Below, one piece after another: positions 33,872-45,563 of a stretch of 64,000 nucleotides of DNA. Under the pieces are notes generated by a model, which was not told where the DNA came from, ran no database searches, and worked only from the letters and a program-made list of their open reading frames with translations. The stretch comes from Bursaphelenchus xylophilus. Taxonomy: Eukaryota > Nematoda > Chromadorea > Rhabditida > Aphelenchoididae. Position 1 is the first letter of the stretch. Each line of letters begins with the position of its first letter. The position numbers were made by a program, and so were the translations under genes. The stretch is from assembly GCA_904066235.2 (NCBI GenBank), contig CAJFCV020000006.1:11532001-11596000 (forward strand), written 5' to 3'.

Positions 33872-35418
33872 CGCTTTTATAGTGGGAACTCATGCGAATT
33901 TATGGAAATTTTTTTCGGTGGGAAAAAATCCGTTTTTTGACGACGTCAAAAATTTGCAAATCGAGAGATAATTCGTCGAAAGTTCGAGAAGAATTTTTGG
34001 AATGAAGACTTAGGGAAACAGTTGACCCAGGACTTCCCACTCGAGACGAATTTTCCGCGATGTTCAAGATGAACTTTCTGAATGAAGACGACTAGAAATT
34101 TGTCCAAAAAAGGGACCTTTACCAAGAGCAGGCTGCCCCATTCGTTTTGATGTCGAGATTGCCCGTTTTGTGGTCGGATAATCAACCAAAACTTTGGAAT
34201 TTTGTGAGGCGACTTTGTCGAAACGTGGATAATGCAAATGGCATTTTCGTGCTGTTTCGACCGACACTCTTCGAATCTAGTTGTAGCTGATTGTCGAGCA
34301 GGTTGCTAGCTTCGATCTAATATCCATTACGAACCAGAAACGGCGAGTTTCACGAAAATTTTATATTGTACTTGGTCCTCGTGTTGTTTTTATATTTTAC
34401 TCGGTCCTCGTGTGTACTAGGAGAGCAGTTGACCCTGCTCGAGAAGAATTTTGCCCTATGTTAGAGATGTTGTATAAAAAAAAGACCCACTGAATGAAGA
34501 CGACTTGAAATTTGTCCAAAAAAGGGCCTTTACCAAGAGCAGGCTGTCCCATTCGATTTGATGTCAAGCTTGCCCGTTTTCTGTTGGAATAACCCACCAA
34601 AATTTTGGAGTTTTGTGGTGCTAGTTGTGCCACGGGCAATAGGTTAATTTTATCAAGTAAACAGGGCTAATTTTATAGGGTAACTGATTGAATGAGGGAC
34701 CAAACACGAGAACCAAGTACAATATAAAATTTTCGTGAAACTCGCCGTTTCTGGTTCGAAATTGGTATTAGATTGGAGCTATGAACTTGCTCTACAATCA
34801 GCTGTAACAAGGTTCGAGGATTGTCGGAAAAAACGATCCTGCTCGGGAAGAATTTTCTTCATTTACAAGATGTACTAATTTGGCGGTAAACCTCCTTATT
34901 GTTGACCATTCTGAAGCTTCTAGAGACTAAAATAATGTCTCTTTCAAGGGAAATCTATTTTTCCCCTGTTTCGAGCTGCGTCCGACCTTCTTCGGCTTGC
35001 GGCGACATTTTATACGATGAAACTTTGACGCTCTGAACATTTTCGCGTTTTACGGAAATATCCCGCATAGATTTTTTCGGGAAATATTTTAGGAAGAGGC
35101 TATCAGCACTAGAGATTCTGAAAAATCACATTTGGGTAGGTGATGTTTGTTTCCGGCGGAAGATTTACTAGATTTTGTGTTCAAAATTGACCGAAATTAA
35201 AGGTAAATTTTCAAAAATCGATAACCAATCGTATTGTGGCCCGATTTAGCCAGTTTTTAGATATAGCAGTAGTAGGACTCTTCGACTTTAATTTAGTGAT
35301 AGTTTATGGTTTATAGCTCGTTATAAAAAGTTATAACAGTTGTTTCAACTAGGGGCACTTTTTACGAAATATTTTGTCGTAATTATTATATGTATATTTC
35401 GGAACAAATAATAATAAG
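33872..35418. repeat. Intergenic with palindromic element
   Basis: The part at about 33980-34830 is related to the palindrome at 21085-22160 (shared 'ccaagagcaggctg' and 'gattgcccgtttt' phrases, arms in both orientations). About 34840-35418 shows nothing I recognise. No gene is seen. Confidence 0.5.
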
Positions 35419-38400
35419 TTAGATGAGGTTGGTTGCGGTGCTGATTTTACTGGTAGCGAACGCCGTTTTGGAGACGTCTGGCGGTGGAATAAACGGAACC
35501 TTCCCGCCAATTAGCCTTTGAATTGTCATTCGATATTCGGAACTGAAAAAATAAAAAAATGTTATGGAATAACTTTATAGGATCAAATTTGGATCTCAAA
35601 AGTTCTGAATCAGCAGTTGCAAAAGAATTTTTTTGTTTTCACAGGTCGCTAAAATAAAAAATTGTGACACTGCACTGTGCAGTCGGGTTTTTGCACTAAA
35701 AATGGCATCGCACGGTGCGGTGAAAAATAAAATGTTTTTTTTGGCAAATAAAAAAAAAGATTTTAATAACATTTTTTCAAAGCATTTTTAACGATGTCGA
35801 AAAATCAAAAAATTATTTAGTTTTAAAAAATTTTGATGACTTTTTTCAAAAAAAAAAAAAAAATAAAAATTTCTACCTAAACCCATACATGATGAAAACA
35901 TTCGAAGCTGACGCCACATTCAACAAGATCCCGGTGCACGACTCCCAATAGTACCACTGGCTGATTGGGAAATTCGCCAGAGGCAAAAGGATGGCTTTCA
36001 CGAAGGCTTGTACCAGCCAGCCCACAACTACCGAAATCATCATCGCAACCAGCGATTTGAACACCTTTTTCATTGTGCCGGATTGTCCCGCTCGCCGGCG
36101 AAGGAGAAGCCAGACAAGTGAATAGACACCTATGTCGAGCAGGTTGACAATCACGCACATTTGGAACCAGACTTGACCCGCTGCGCCGCCGTAGCTGTCG
36201 ATTATTCGGCATTGGACTGGCCTGAAAAAAGTTATTCAGTGGATAAAAACTTGTAAATTAGTAAAGGTTAAAACTACAAGTTTTTTTGACATTATAAAGC
36301 ACTTTTTGAAATTTTCAGGTTTTCGTGGTGGGAACCAAAATATATATTTTTGGATTATCCGTAATCTTTTTTAGATCTAAACATACGTTGCACAAGCTCT
36401 AGCAACATATTTTTGTGCGTAGTGGACGTTTTTGTCCCCACCCCGGTTTTGTCCCCAAGACGGTTTTGTCCCCAGGACGTTTTTGTCCCCACTTTTTTCG
36501 AGCCTTTTTGTCCCCAGACCGGTTTTGTCCCCAGAACGGTTTTGTCCCCAAGACGTTTTTGTCCCCACTTTTTTTTATTTTTTTTGTCCCCACACCGGTT
36601 TTGTCCCCAGGACGTTTTTGTCCCCAAGCTGGATAGTACGATTAGAAATTATGCATTCAGATGTTAATGCTGTTGGTTTGGTGCACAGTACTGCTCAAAA
36701 AACTTGTTCTTAGCGCTTGGTACTGTATAGTACGATGTGGTACTATATAGCACGAGGTAAAAATTAAGCCTTAACACGTCAATGCTATGGGTTTGAAGCC
36801 CAGTACTTCTCAAAAATGTGTTTTAGCACATGGTACTATATAGCACGAATTTGTTTTTGCACAAAATGAACGTCATACCAAAACAACGTCATTCACGCGT
36901 TATAGCTTAATTTTTACCTCGTGCTATATAGTACCACCTTGTACTATATAGTACCAAGTGCTAAAAACACATTTTTCGAGAAGTCCGGGGCTTCAAACCG
37001 ACAGCATTAACGCCTTATGGCTTAATTTTTACCTCGTGCTATATAGTACCACCTTGTACTATACAGTACCAAGTGCTAAGAACATGTTGCTTGATCAGTA
37101 CTGTGCACCAAACTAACAGAATTAACATCTGAATGCATGATTTTTAATCGTACTATCCAGCTTGGGGACAAAAACGTCCTGGGGACAAAACCGGTGTGGG
37201 GACAAAAAAATAAAAAAAGTGGGGACAAAAGCGTCTTGGGGACAAAACCGTCCTGGGGACAGAACCGGTCTGGGGACAAAAAGGCTCGAAAAAAGTGGGG
37301 ACAAAACCGGGGTGGGGACAAAACCGGGCCCAATCATTTTTGTGCTTTTCAGCAGTTAAGAGGCAATTTTTAACAATTTCAGGTTTTCGTGGTGGGACCC
37401 AAAAAAAATTTCTTGGTCATCCCAAATATTTTTTAGATTTTAGCATACGTTGCACAAATTCAAACGGCAACTTTCTGGCTTTTTTTTTAGCAATTCAGAG
37501 TCCTTTTTGAAATTTTCAGGTTTTCGTGGTGGGACCCAAAGTCTTTTTCTTGAATCGTTAATTTTTTAGATTTTAACATACGTTGCATAAACTCAAAAAA
37601 TTATTTATTGACTTGATAGACTGCTATAAAATCCGATTGATTTGCCTTTCTTTGCATTCACCCTCCAACTTATAATCGTTAGCAAAAATCGTTGAATTTC
37701 TCAGCGACACCCGCAAACTGCTGGCCAAAGTTTTGAAGAAATGCTATGTGGCCTAGATAGAGTATGTATGCCAAATTTGAGGGAAATCGGTAAACTCCAT
37801 CTTTAGTAATTTGCCTTTCTTTGCAACCACCCCTCCAACTCACTCATCGCCGAACTCTCCCCACGAATGTTGCAGCCCCAAGAAGAAGACCAAAAACGAG
37901 AACGCCAACGCCACAGCCATGAAGAACCCATCGTATAAGAGGAGATTCAAGCTCCTGTAAATGGTCGGCAACCAGACGCCAATCAAGCGGTCGATTCCGA
38001 CGAAAAATGTCATCAGAATGGAGAGAGTGGCGCCCACTTGGAAGAAGGCGTCCGCGTAGAAGCAGAAACGGTACGGAATAAAGTTGTGCCCGCTGGCCAT
38101 GTTGCCCAAATACAGCCAGTGCGTGGAGAGGTGCATCATATCCCCGAGGCACACCATACAAAGGAGGAAGTTGTAGGAACCGTGCAGGTTTCTGGAGGAA
38201 ATAAAAAAAAGAGTTTTTTGGGGATTTTGGAATTAATTTGCAGGGGAAGTGCTCCAAGTGCGACGCTCAGATCTTGATGAAACTTCACACAGATTTAGAG
38301 GAATTATTTTAAGGGCATTTGAGAGATTCCTAGCTCGCGTTTTGCAGAAAAAACCGAGGTTTTTGCACCCCAACTTTTCGAGTTGAAGAGGGTTCTGGAA

Positions 38401-39468
38401 AGCCATGAATCGATTGAAACAAGTTGTAGGATAAGCAGAGGCCCAAAAAAGATAGCAGGAGCTGTCTGCAAAGCCTGAAAAAGCCTACAGAAACCGATTT
38501 CCATAAGTTTTATCTGGATGTTATTAGTGTAATATAATACATGTAAAATACCTTTAAAGGTGATACACTATCTTAGAACGTAATCAATCCTCTTATTTCT
38601 ATAAACAGAGTCTTTTTCTAGCCTCCTTCATGCAAAGAATCCATGCGACCTGAAGTATCGTTTGTCCCAAAAGTCGAAGCGTCGAAATTTTTAGTTCGAA
38701 AGTTGAAAAAAATGTGACAATTTTCTTTGCGAATTTTTGCATAAAAAGTTGCATACCTATTTCTACCACAGAAGGTAATATTTCCACAAAAAAATCAATT
38801 TTTTGCGCGCGAATCTGAGAAAGATACGGTCAAAAAGTGTGTCGTCTTGGACCGCTCTCCGCGTTTCGCGTACTCTCTCGGCCGCAAAGTTCGTTGAATC
38901 GCGGCTGTGCCTGCAAAACGCCAGCTAAAACTTTCAGGAATTTATACGTGGCATATGCCTAAAATGGGTGCAAAATTAAAAGAAAAACTGAGCGTTGCAT
39001 ATCTATTAAAATGCCGATAGTATGATATAACCTCGTTTCTAGACCATTTACAGCCTTCCCGAGCCATAGAACAGAAGGCCAAACTTGGCGGGAAATTCAA
39101 AATTAAAAAATTCAAACAAAATTTGAGTGTCGCACATGGAGTATTTCACCTTGGGATGCAATTCTAAAAACTCCTCACTTATTTTTGACGGTAGCTATCA
39201 GCACCATTGCATTCCCGACATAGCTGAGAAGCATAAAGCAGAAGTAAATTATGGGGATGAACAACATCTCAATGCAAACTCCTTGGCCGTAGTAGGTTTG
39301 GTAGAGCTGAAAAAGATTTGTTGCAAATGTAAAAGGGAATTTAAATCGCTCGTATTTTACAACAAAAATCATCAATTTGTCACTCCTTACATATTGATTC
39401 TCTGGCGATGAGAAATTGCCTTTATACGGGAGGTCTTTTGTTAGTGGTAAGGTTGGTGTTGCTGACAT
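35419..39468 (-). CDS. Srsx-like serpentine receptor 1
   Basis: Five exons, 340 aa: 39468-39391, 39306-39179, 38191-37844, 36221-35877, 35542-35419 (TAA). All phases agree. Seven hydrophobic segments: MLFIPIIYFCFMLLSYVGNA; NFLLCMVCLGDMMHL; FFQVGATLSILMTFFVGIDR; GFFMAVALAFSFLVFFLG; MCVIVNLLDIGVYSLVWLLL; VAMMISVVVGWLVQAF; GILLNVASASNVFIMY. GN in TM1, LGD in TM2 and GIDRLIGV after TM3 are typical of nematode rhodopsin-like Srsx receptors, which are putative chemosensory or peptide GPCRs of the plasma membrane. The C-tail starts SEYRMTIQRL. Receptor 2 (52335-55528) is a very close inverted copy: one difference in the 42 residues of exon 2 and about six in exon 3. Introns 2 and 3 are swollen by repeats. 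Confidence 0.9.
36425..37330. mobile_element. Foldback element with GGGGACAAAA subterminal repeats
   Basis: About 905 bp in intron 3 of receptor 1. Each end consists of about eight to ten direct copies of TTTTGTCCCCA-type units (36425-36631), mirrored as GGGGACAAAA units (37164-37330). Inside are further inverted arms with ACTATATAGCACGAGGT-like phrases. The subterminal arrays look like binding-site arrays of a transposase. Confidence 0.8.
38241..39010. repeat. AGTACTCC-family copies in intron 2 of receptor 1
   Basis: One or two merged copies starting GGGGAAGTGCTCCAAGTGCG at 38243 and ending near 39000. A related copy occupies the same intron of receptor 2 (about 52650-53012), so this insertion probably predates the duplication. 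Confidence 0.65.
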
Positions 39469-39599
39469 CTCAAGTGGGATTCTCAGTCCCCGTTTAAAAC
39501 AGCAGAGGAGCAGAATGGAGCAACTGAAATACAGGAAAATTTACCTACGAGAATCTTTTTTTTGTCTTGTGGACTTGACTTACCGTATCGATAATTTCA

Positions 39600-40300
39600 G
39601 TACGTCTTCTTTTCGGAAAGCAGTGGAGATCCCTGAAATAAATATCCAAAGTTGGTATAAATTTAAAATAATTTTTGATAAGACATATGCGAGATTTCCA
39701 GCTCACGCTTTACAGAAACGACCGAGATTTTTTAGGCCAAAAGTTGGCAAAAAAGCAATATTGTTTTGCAAATTTTGGCATGATAAATTGCCTAGCCCAT
39801 TTCTATCGTAGAAGGTAATATTTACACAAAAAATCAATTTTTTTCCGCACAAAACTGGCAAAGATATGACTAAAAAGCGCTGTCTTCTCTGACCGCTCTC
39901 CGCCTTTTGCGTACTCTCTCGGCGGCAAAGATCGTTGAATATCTCGGCTCTCTCTGCAAAACGAGAGCTAAAATTTTCAGGAATTGCTAGGTGATCCCTG
40001 CTCAGTGTGTGTGCAAAATTGAGAGACAATGTGAGCACTGTGCTATGTCTGGTGAAACTGAGAAAGATATGGCCAAAAGCGTTTTTCTTTCTAACGCTCT
40101 CCGAATTTCGCGTACTCTCTCGGCCAAAAAGATTGTTGAAAAGTTTGATGACTATATACAGTGCGGATGGTATGATATAGCCTCGTTGCTAGACAATTTA
40201 CAGCTTCCTCGAGCCATAGAACAGAATGCCAAACTTGGCGGGAAATTCAAAATTTTAAAAATTTAAAGAAAATATGATAAAAAATCGATTTTTTTCGGCG
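39600..40300. repeat. AGTACTCC-family copies upstream of receptor 1
   Basis: A complete internal region at about 39650-40060 and part of another at 40060-40160, followed by a phrase ('aatgccaaacttggcgggaaat') shared with the receptor and PTP introns. Confidence 0.55.
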
Positions 40301-40439
40301 AAAAGTAGCCAAAATTGGTGGAATAATTGATATGGCCAATGCTACAAGAGCAATTCTCAGATTGTCCTCAAGTTTTGAACAATTAATCTGCATAGACCCC
40401 TTAACATTCACTAAATTTGTGAGTATATTATCAGCAGCT

Positions 40440-40563
40440 ACAGCGTGCTCTTCCGCACCTGGAACAGCAAGTACTCAACGGAGATAAAAATACTCTGCGA
40501 CCGTCGGCTAACGCGAACACAAACCTCACATTTGCCTTCTCACGAGCGATGCTTTTTATGGGG
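40440..40563 (+). pseudogene. Possible orphan receptor C-terminal exon
   Basis: Preceded by TTATCAG and followed by GTAAGC, this stretch encodes a peptide starting YSVLFRTWNSKYSTEIKI, which resembles the end of TM7 and the start of the cytosolic tail of a serpentine receptor. No other receptor exon lies beside it in this orientation. It is probably a relic. Confidence 0.3.
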
Positions 40564-40765
40564 TAAGCTCAGGTTCCCAGCAAAAATCTTTGGTCTTCCT
40601 TCTGCACCCACTTACCTTTTTAATTACTATTGATTGTTGAAGTTCGTATTGTGTTGGTTCTGGTAAAGTATATGTGCGAAAATATGTTTCACATGCTCTT
40701 CCATGCGTCCTTGGGAAAGGCGGAAACGTTCACAAAGCGACATTAAACAACAGGCCAACGGTAGC

Positions 40766-41577
40766 TACAGTGGGGGACTTGATCAGTGGCAAAAAACGTT
40801 CCATTTTGCATCCAGGAAGTATCCAAAAATGTGGCAAAATACCTCCCTCTCCAAGTAAAAAAAAACTCAGATTTCAAAAGCGCGCCCGCTCTTTTTGTGA
40901 GGAAAAAATGCGCGCTCTTCAAAACAGAGCTTTTTTAGTAAATTTTTCAAAGTTTTTCGAAATCAGTGCACAAAGTCATAAGTCTGCACCGAACACTTAA
41001 GTGCTTAAGTCAGCACCGCATTTCGGAATTCGGTGCTGAAAAAATTAAGTTGACGCCAATTTTTCGATTTGGGCGTCGACTTTTTTGTGCACCGAAAATC
41101 GTGATTTGGGAAAAAAATTCCGAGATCTTATATGACCACCTTTATATCCATCGTTAGTTTTGCTAAATTTTGTTTGGTATGTAAAATGTAGCCATAAAAA
41201 TAACATGCATTTTGTTTGGGACACCCTGTATTTATTTGGCGTTTGCACTGTGCGAAACAATTCCGAATGCACTGTGCGTTGGGACAATTGTGGGAAAGGG
41301 TTCAGAACGTACTGTGCGAAACGAAAAAAGTGTCCCTGCACTTTATGAAAATACTATAGTTGGATGGCAATAAACTCAACATATTATACGTTTATGTCAG
41401 TACGAGAGCCGCCGTGAACTTGGGGCTGTCATATTTGGCGAACAAAAAACGGCGTACCTCAGCTTCAATTTGATATAAAGTTTATAGAAATTGGTGCATT
41501 ATTGGCGGAGAAATACATGAAATAAGAATGGAAGGTTCGACTGAACCACCCTGTATTTAAAACTTCGAATAACCATC
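40766..41577. repeat. Intergenic repeats
   Basis: Left half of a CAGTGGGGGACTTGATCAG element (about 40770-40945), short 'gtgcttaagtc' and 'gtcgactttttt' inverted phrases (about 40975-41090), and a GCACTGTGC cluster (41243-41350). No gene is seen. Confidence 0.5.
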
Positions 41578-43260
41578 TTAAACTTTATTCTCCGGATGAC
41601 TCCAAAACTCGACAATCCACTGAGCCCTCCCTTCATTCCGATAGATCAGACCGGCCCCATTTCGCAACACCTTCCGCACAAAGTTAAAGCCCTGCGGCGG
41701 GAATGGCAGCCATATCAGAGAGAAGGCCAGCAGAAGGAAGAACAGGGGAAAACTTTTCCATTTTTTGTCGCCGCGACAAAAAATCTTCTCGATCCCGGTG
41801 AACGTCATCAACGCCATCGACGCGACCACAACCCAGATGAAGGAGATGTCCAGGAAAAGGGCGAGGGTTAGCGAAAATCGGGGGTTGCAATGGGTGGGAG
41901 TTGAGTATACGTAGGCGAACACGGCTCTGCGAAGAGCCGTGCTGGAGAGAAGAAGGCAGTACTGAAAACATGATTATGATGAGTTTTTAGCGTATTGTCA
42001 ACGTGGTATGGCAAAAATTTTTCGTTGACAACTCCGTGCTACTGATAAGTCCACAAATCTAGTGAATTCGCCCTCCGCTTTCAAAGTTATGGGGTTTGTA
42101 TTCAAAAAAATGGTTTCTGAACCGTTCAAAATGCTTGTTTGACTTTATGGTGACTATTCAAGCCACTTGTACACCTTAAAATTTAATTCGCAACATCTAG
42201 CTGTCAAATCCATCGTTTGAATTTCCTGTTGTAAGGAAGTGTTGGCTGATTTCCGAACATGTCCACGGAATCCCCGCCGTTCTTCTAGTTGCCCGCAAAG
42301 TGTGGGCCTGCCTACGGCCCGATTGCCTTATCCGTTCATTTTATCAGTCTGTCGGGGAAATAATGAGCATTCTGTCGCTGCGCCAGCCGCGTCGTCTGAA
42401 GGGAAAAGCAATTTGATTTTCTCCGCCACACAATTCATTTCCTCGGCGGCGATGCGATTTTCGATACGACAGAATCTTCACTATTGGAAAAAGTTCCTTA
42501 TTTTGGCCACAACAAAGGTACTCCGCGAACTGCGCCCAAGCTTGGGCACTAAAGTTAGGAAAAAACGCTTCGACCTAGCTGGCACTGAATTACTATAATA
42601 GCTCTATAGTTTTAAGGGTACCTACGAAGGCTGTGACGACTCATTTAGTTCCATACGGAGGCAATAAGTTTAGTTCCGGACATGTTTCATCGTATAAAGT
42701 GTAAAATCACAGGCTGCAGCCGTTTTTGAAGGGTAAGGTGGTACGTAAAAAAGAAGGTACCTCACTAACTAAATCCACTGTCCGGGCATTGACAACGATG
42801 AATTGAGCGTGCACGCTAAATTTGGGCTAATTCCGACCAGTTTCCGCAGAGTTATAAGTTGTGGCCAAAATAAGGAACTTTTACCTTCATTATTTTCCTG
42901 ACAGACTGATTTCTCCCTTATTGGAGTTGACTCTTGTGTTCGGAGCGCTGAAACTGTCCAATGACAACTTACAGCGTATCCAATAGCCAAGATGATATCG
43001 CGCCTTTTATGAACCTCACTCTTCCAGACCTTGAACCCAACGTATAGGCCGGCGATTCCACAGGCAATTGTGTAAAAGCTGGTTCGCACATAGACCCTCA
43101 ACAAATTCTCGAAGAGTAGCGACCAAAGGAAGAAAACTGCATAAGTTTTGAAGTCGAAAATGGCATTAAGAAGCCAGGGCTTGTCGTCGACCTCGAGGAT
43201 GAGCTTCCCGTCCTTGTCCACCTTCTTCCCGTGGTCCACGTAGAACTCTTCGTCCGGCAT
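41578..43260 (-). CDS. Unknown five-segment membrane protein
   Basis: Two exons, 223 aa: 43260-42973 and 41961-41578 (TAA), joined in phase 0. After a hydrophilic N-terminus (MPDEEFYVDHGKKVDKDGK) come about five hydrophobic segments: TYAVFFLWSLLFENLL; TIACGIAGLYVGF; ILAIGYAYCLLLS, which spans the exon junction; LALFLDISFIWVVVASMALM; and FPLFFLLLAFSLIWLPF. I do not recognise the family. AATAAA lies within the last codons (…GAG AAT AAA GTT TAA), so the poly(A) signal may overlap the coding end. The intron of about 1 kb is mostly two nested transposable elements. Confidence 0.75.
42342..42910. mobile_element. TATCAGTCTGTCGGG element interrupted by a second element
   Basis: Outer element ends at 42342 and 42910. 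Its right arm is interrupted at 42488-42882 by an element with inverted ends AAAAGTTCCTTATTTTGGCC. That inner element is nearly identical to the one in PTP gene 1 (19139-19470). The nesting gives relative ages: the inner family moved later. Confidence 0.8.
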
Positions 43261-43440
43261 GGCAAGCTAAAGTTGGGGTCGGGCTGAAGCGCCCTGATTA
43301 GCATGTATTTCAAGAATAGAAAATATTTTTATCGGCATGTCATACCAAATTGTCATCAAAATTCGGAAAAAATATCGATTATTTTATTGACGGTTATTGA
43401 CTGAATAAACCATAAAGCATGTGATATATGTATAATGTTG

Positions 43441-43623
43441 TCAATTGACGCCTTTCTCCGTCAAAACGGAGAGATCGGAGCTTTCGGATAGGGTCTCAAA
43501 CTGAAAATTGGTGATCATAGGGCGGAGAAAAGACATTGCAGGCGCGGCCGACTTTTCAAAGAGTCCCCAAAAAAAGACAAAGATACCTGAAAAAATGAAA
43601 AAACTGCGATGAATTTTTTTCAT
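43441..43623 (-). CDS. Small hypothetical protein
   Basis: A 60-codon frame starting MKKIHRSFFIFSGIFVFFWG, a signal-peptide-like start, and ending VLTEKGVN. AATAAA lies about 55 bp past the stop on the same strand (near 43385). The TTTTTTCAG inside the frame also looks like a splice acceptor, so this may be only the last exon of something else. No family is recognised. Confidence 0.25.
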   Translation of the reverse strand: MKKIHRSFFIFSGIFVFFWGLFEKSAAPAMSFLRPMITNFQFETLSESSDLSVLTEKGVN

Positions 43624-43669
43624 CGTATGACGTGTCACCCTTCATTTTGAATTTTTTATTTTCTAAAAA

Positions 43670-44260
43670 GGACCTCTTCGTTTTGTGGGCCTTTTCGAAA
43701 AAGGGGCCCTCTTCGTTTTGTGGGACTCTTCGGAAAAGGGCCCTCTTCGTTTTGGGGCCTTATTCGTCATAAAGGGGTCTCTTCGGTCGGCGGCCTATCA
43801 GTTTTGGGATCTTGGGGTCCTATTCGGTCTTTCAGTTTTGGGGTCCTATTCGGTCTTTCAGTTTTGGGGTCCTTTTCGGTCTTAGAGTTTTGGGGTCCTA
43901 TTCGGTCTTTCAGTTTTGGGGTCTTCGGTCTTTCAGTTTTGGGGTCCTATTCGGTCTTTCAGTTTTGGGGACCTATTCGGTCTTTCAGTTTTGGGGTCCT
44001 ATTCGGTCTTTCAGTTTTGGGGTCCTCTTCGGTCTTCCACTTTTGGGGTCCTATTCGGTCTTTCATTTTTGGGGTCTTCGGTCTTTCAGTTTTGGGGTCC
44101 TATTCGGTCTTTCAGTTTTGGGGTCCTATTCGTCAAAATGGGTGTCTCTTGGTTTTGAGGTCTCTTTTTTGAGGGCCTTTTCGTTTGAGGGCCTATTCGT
44201 TTTAGAAGCCTCTTTGTTTTGAAGGGCCTCTTCGTTTATGGGGCCTCTTCGAACTCAAAA
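43670..44260. repeat. 26-bp minisatellite
   Basis: About 20 copies of a unit close to TTTTGGGGTCCTATTCGGTC plus TTTCAG; some units are shorter. Edges are degenerate CCTCTTCGTTTTG units. The array is open in all three plus-strand frames because its unit lacks stops, but this is not evidence of a gene. Confidence 0.85.
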
Positions 44261-44286
44261 GCTGTAAAATGCTGTAAAGCGACTCA

Positions 44287-45512
44287 GGGGCCTGTTTCAC
44301 GAACGCAAAAACTCATATTTCTAAAGAAAATAGAAATATGAGTGAGCGAGGGAACAAAGGAAATGCATGCGAAACGGGAGAGACGGCAGAAAAATGACGA
44401 TTTCGCCTCTTCTCAATCGGAGTGACTTTTTACGTCCAAAATCAGGGTTGGCGGCAGTGTTTCGGCCATAACTTTTCCCTCCATGGGCGTAGAATCACCC
44501 TTCAAAATTTCGAATAATGCTAACTGTTTGGACTGTCATGTGTGCAAGTTTCGTTGCACTGTTGCAAAAACGCGCTCGAAAATAGCTGTAGTATTGCGCA
44601 TATTTCTATTTTCTACAAAATTTGTGCAATTCTAGATTAATTTCCTCATAACTTGGTCCAAAATTGTCGGATCGACACCGTTTAAAAAAAATCATATAGA
44701 CCTGAGTCCGCGGTTTACAGTAATGTAATTTTTTAGGATGTTTGGTGATCTGCGGAACGAACAAATTTATAGTAGTGCAGCAGTTTGCAACATTTTTTAA
44801 TTTTTTTCAGAATAAAAATAGGTTTTTGTTCCAAATAATAAAATATTAGTATAAAATTTTATATAATTGTAAAGAAAATTGTCTTGGCTACCTCATTTTT
44901 TAGAGGGGCGTCTATATCTCACCAACTGATAAAGTTATGGGTGATTTAGTCCAGCCGCATCCCATTTTTTACCGTAAAATTTCTCTCTTCTTTTGATTTG
45001 AGGGCTCTTTCGAAAGATTTTTTGTGATGAAAATCGAGGGATTGTCAAAGTAAATCAGTTATTACTCAGCCAAAAAATGACTTACAGTTGGCCCTCTAAA
45101 AATGTTTTGTAGAGAATTAAATTGTCTATCGACTGACATGAATTAGAATTTTTTACTGTTTCAATTAACGCGAAAAAAGGCCTTTTAGCGTCATAAAGTA
45201 GAAGAATTCAACACTACAACGCCTATGGTAACTTTGTCATTGGCGGTAGAGCAAAAATTTTTATAGATCTATATAGCCCGCAGTCTCAGCATTATTTGAA
45301 TTTTTGGAGGGTGCTTGTAGGCCCAAGTAGAGGAAAGTTATGGCTCAAATACTACCGCCAATCCGTAATTTTGGACGTAAAAAGTCACTCCGATTGAGAA
45401 TTGGCGCAATCCTCATTTTCCTGCCGTCTCTCCCGTTTCGTATGCATTTCCTCTGTTCCCTCGCTCACTCATATTTCTATTTTTTTTATTTTGCGTTCGT
45501 GAAACAGGCCCC
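44287..45512. mobile_element. TIR element, GGGGCCTGTTTCAC family, copy 2
   Basis: About 1.23 kb with inverted arms of about 210 bp starting GGGGCCTGTTTCACGAACGC. Its layout matches that of copy 1 at 1849-3066, including the 'ggagtgactttttacgtcc' box, but the sequences have diverged. No transposase frame. Confidence 0.8.
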
Positions 45513-45563
45513 AGGTTTGCAAGCGTTGCAAGATATCTTTAGCGTCGACAAATGGTTCTCCGG

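Noticed and set aside
36413..36713. Pro/Phe/Val-rich plus-strand frames and their minus-strand counterparts
   Set aside because: These are translations of the GGGGACAAAA subterminal repeat arrays of a foldback element.
43720..44222. Three overlapping plus-strand frames rich in Phe, Gly and Leu
   Set aside because: They result from a 26-bp tandem repeat lacking stop codons.
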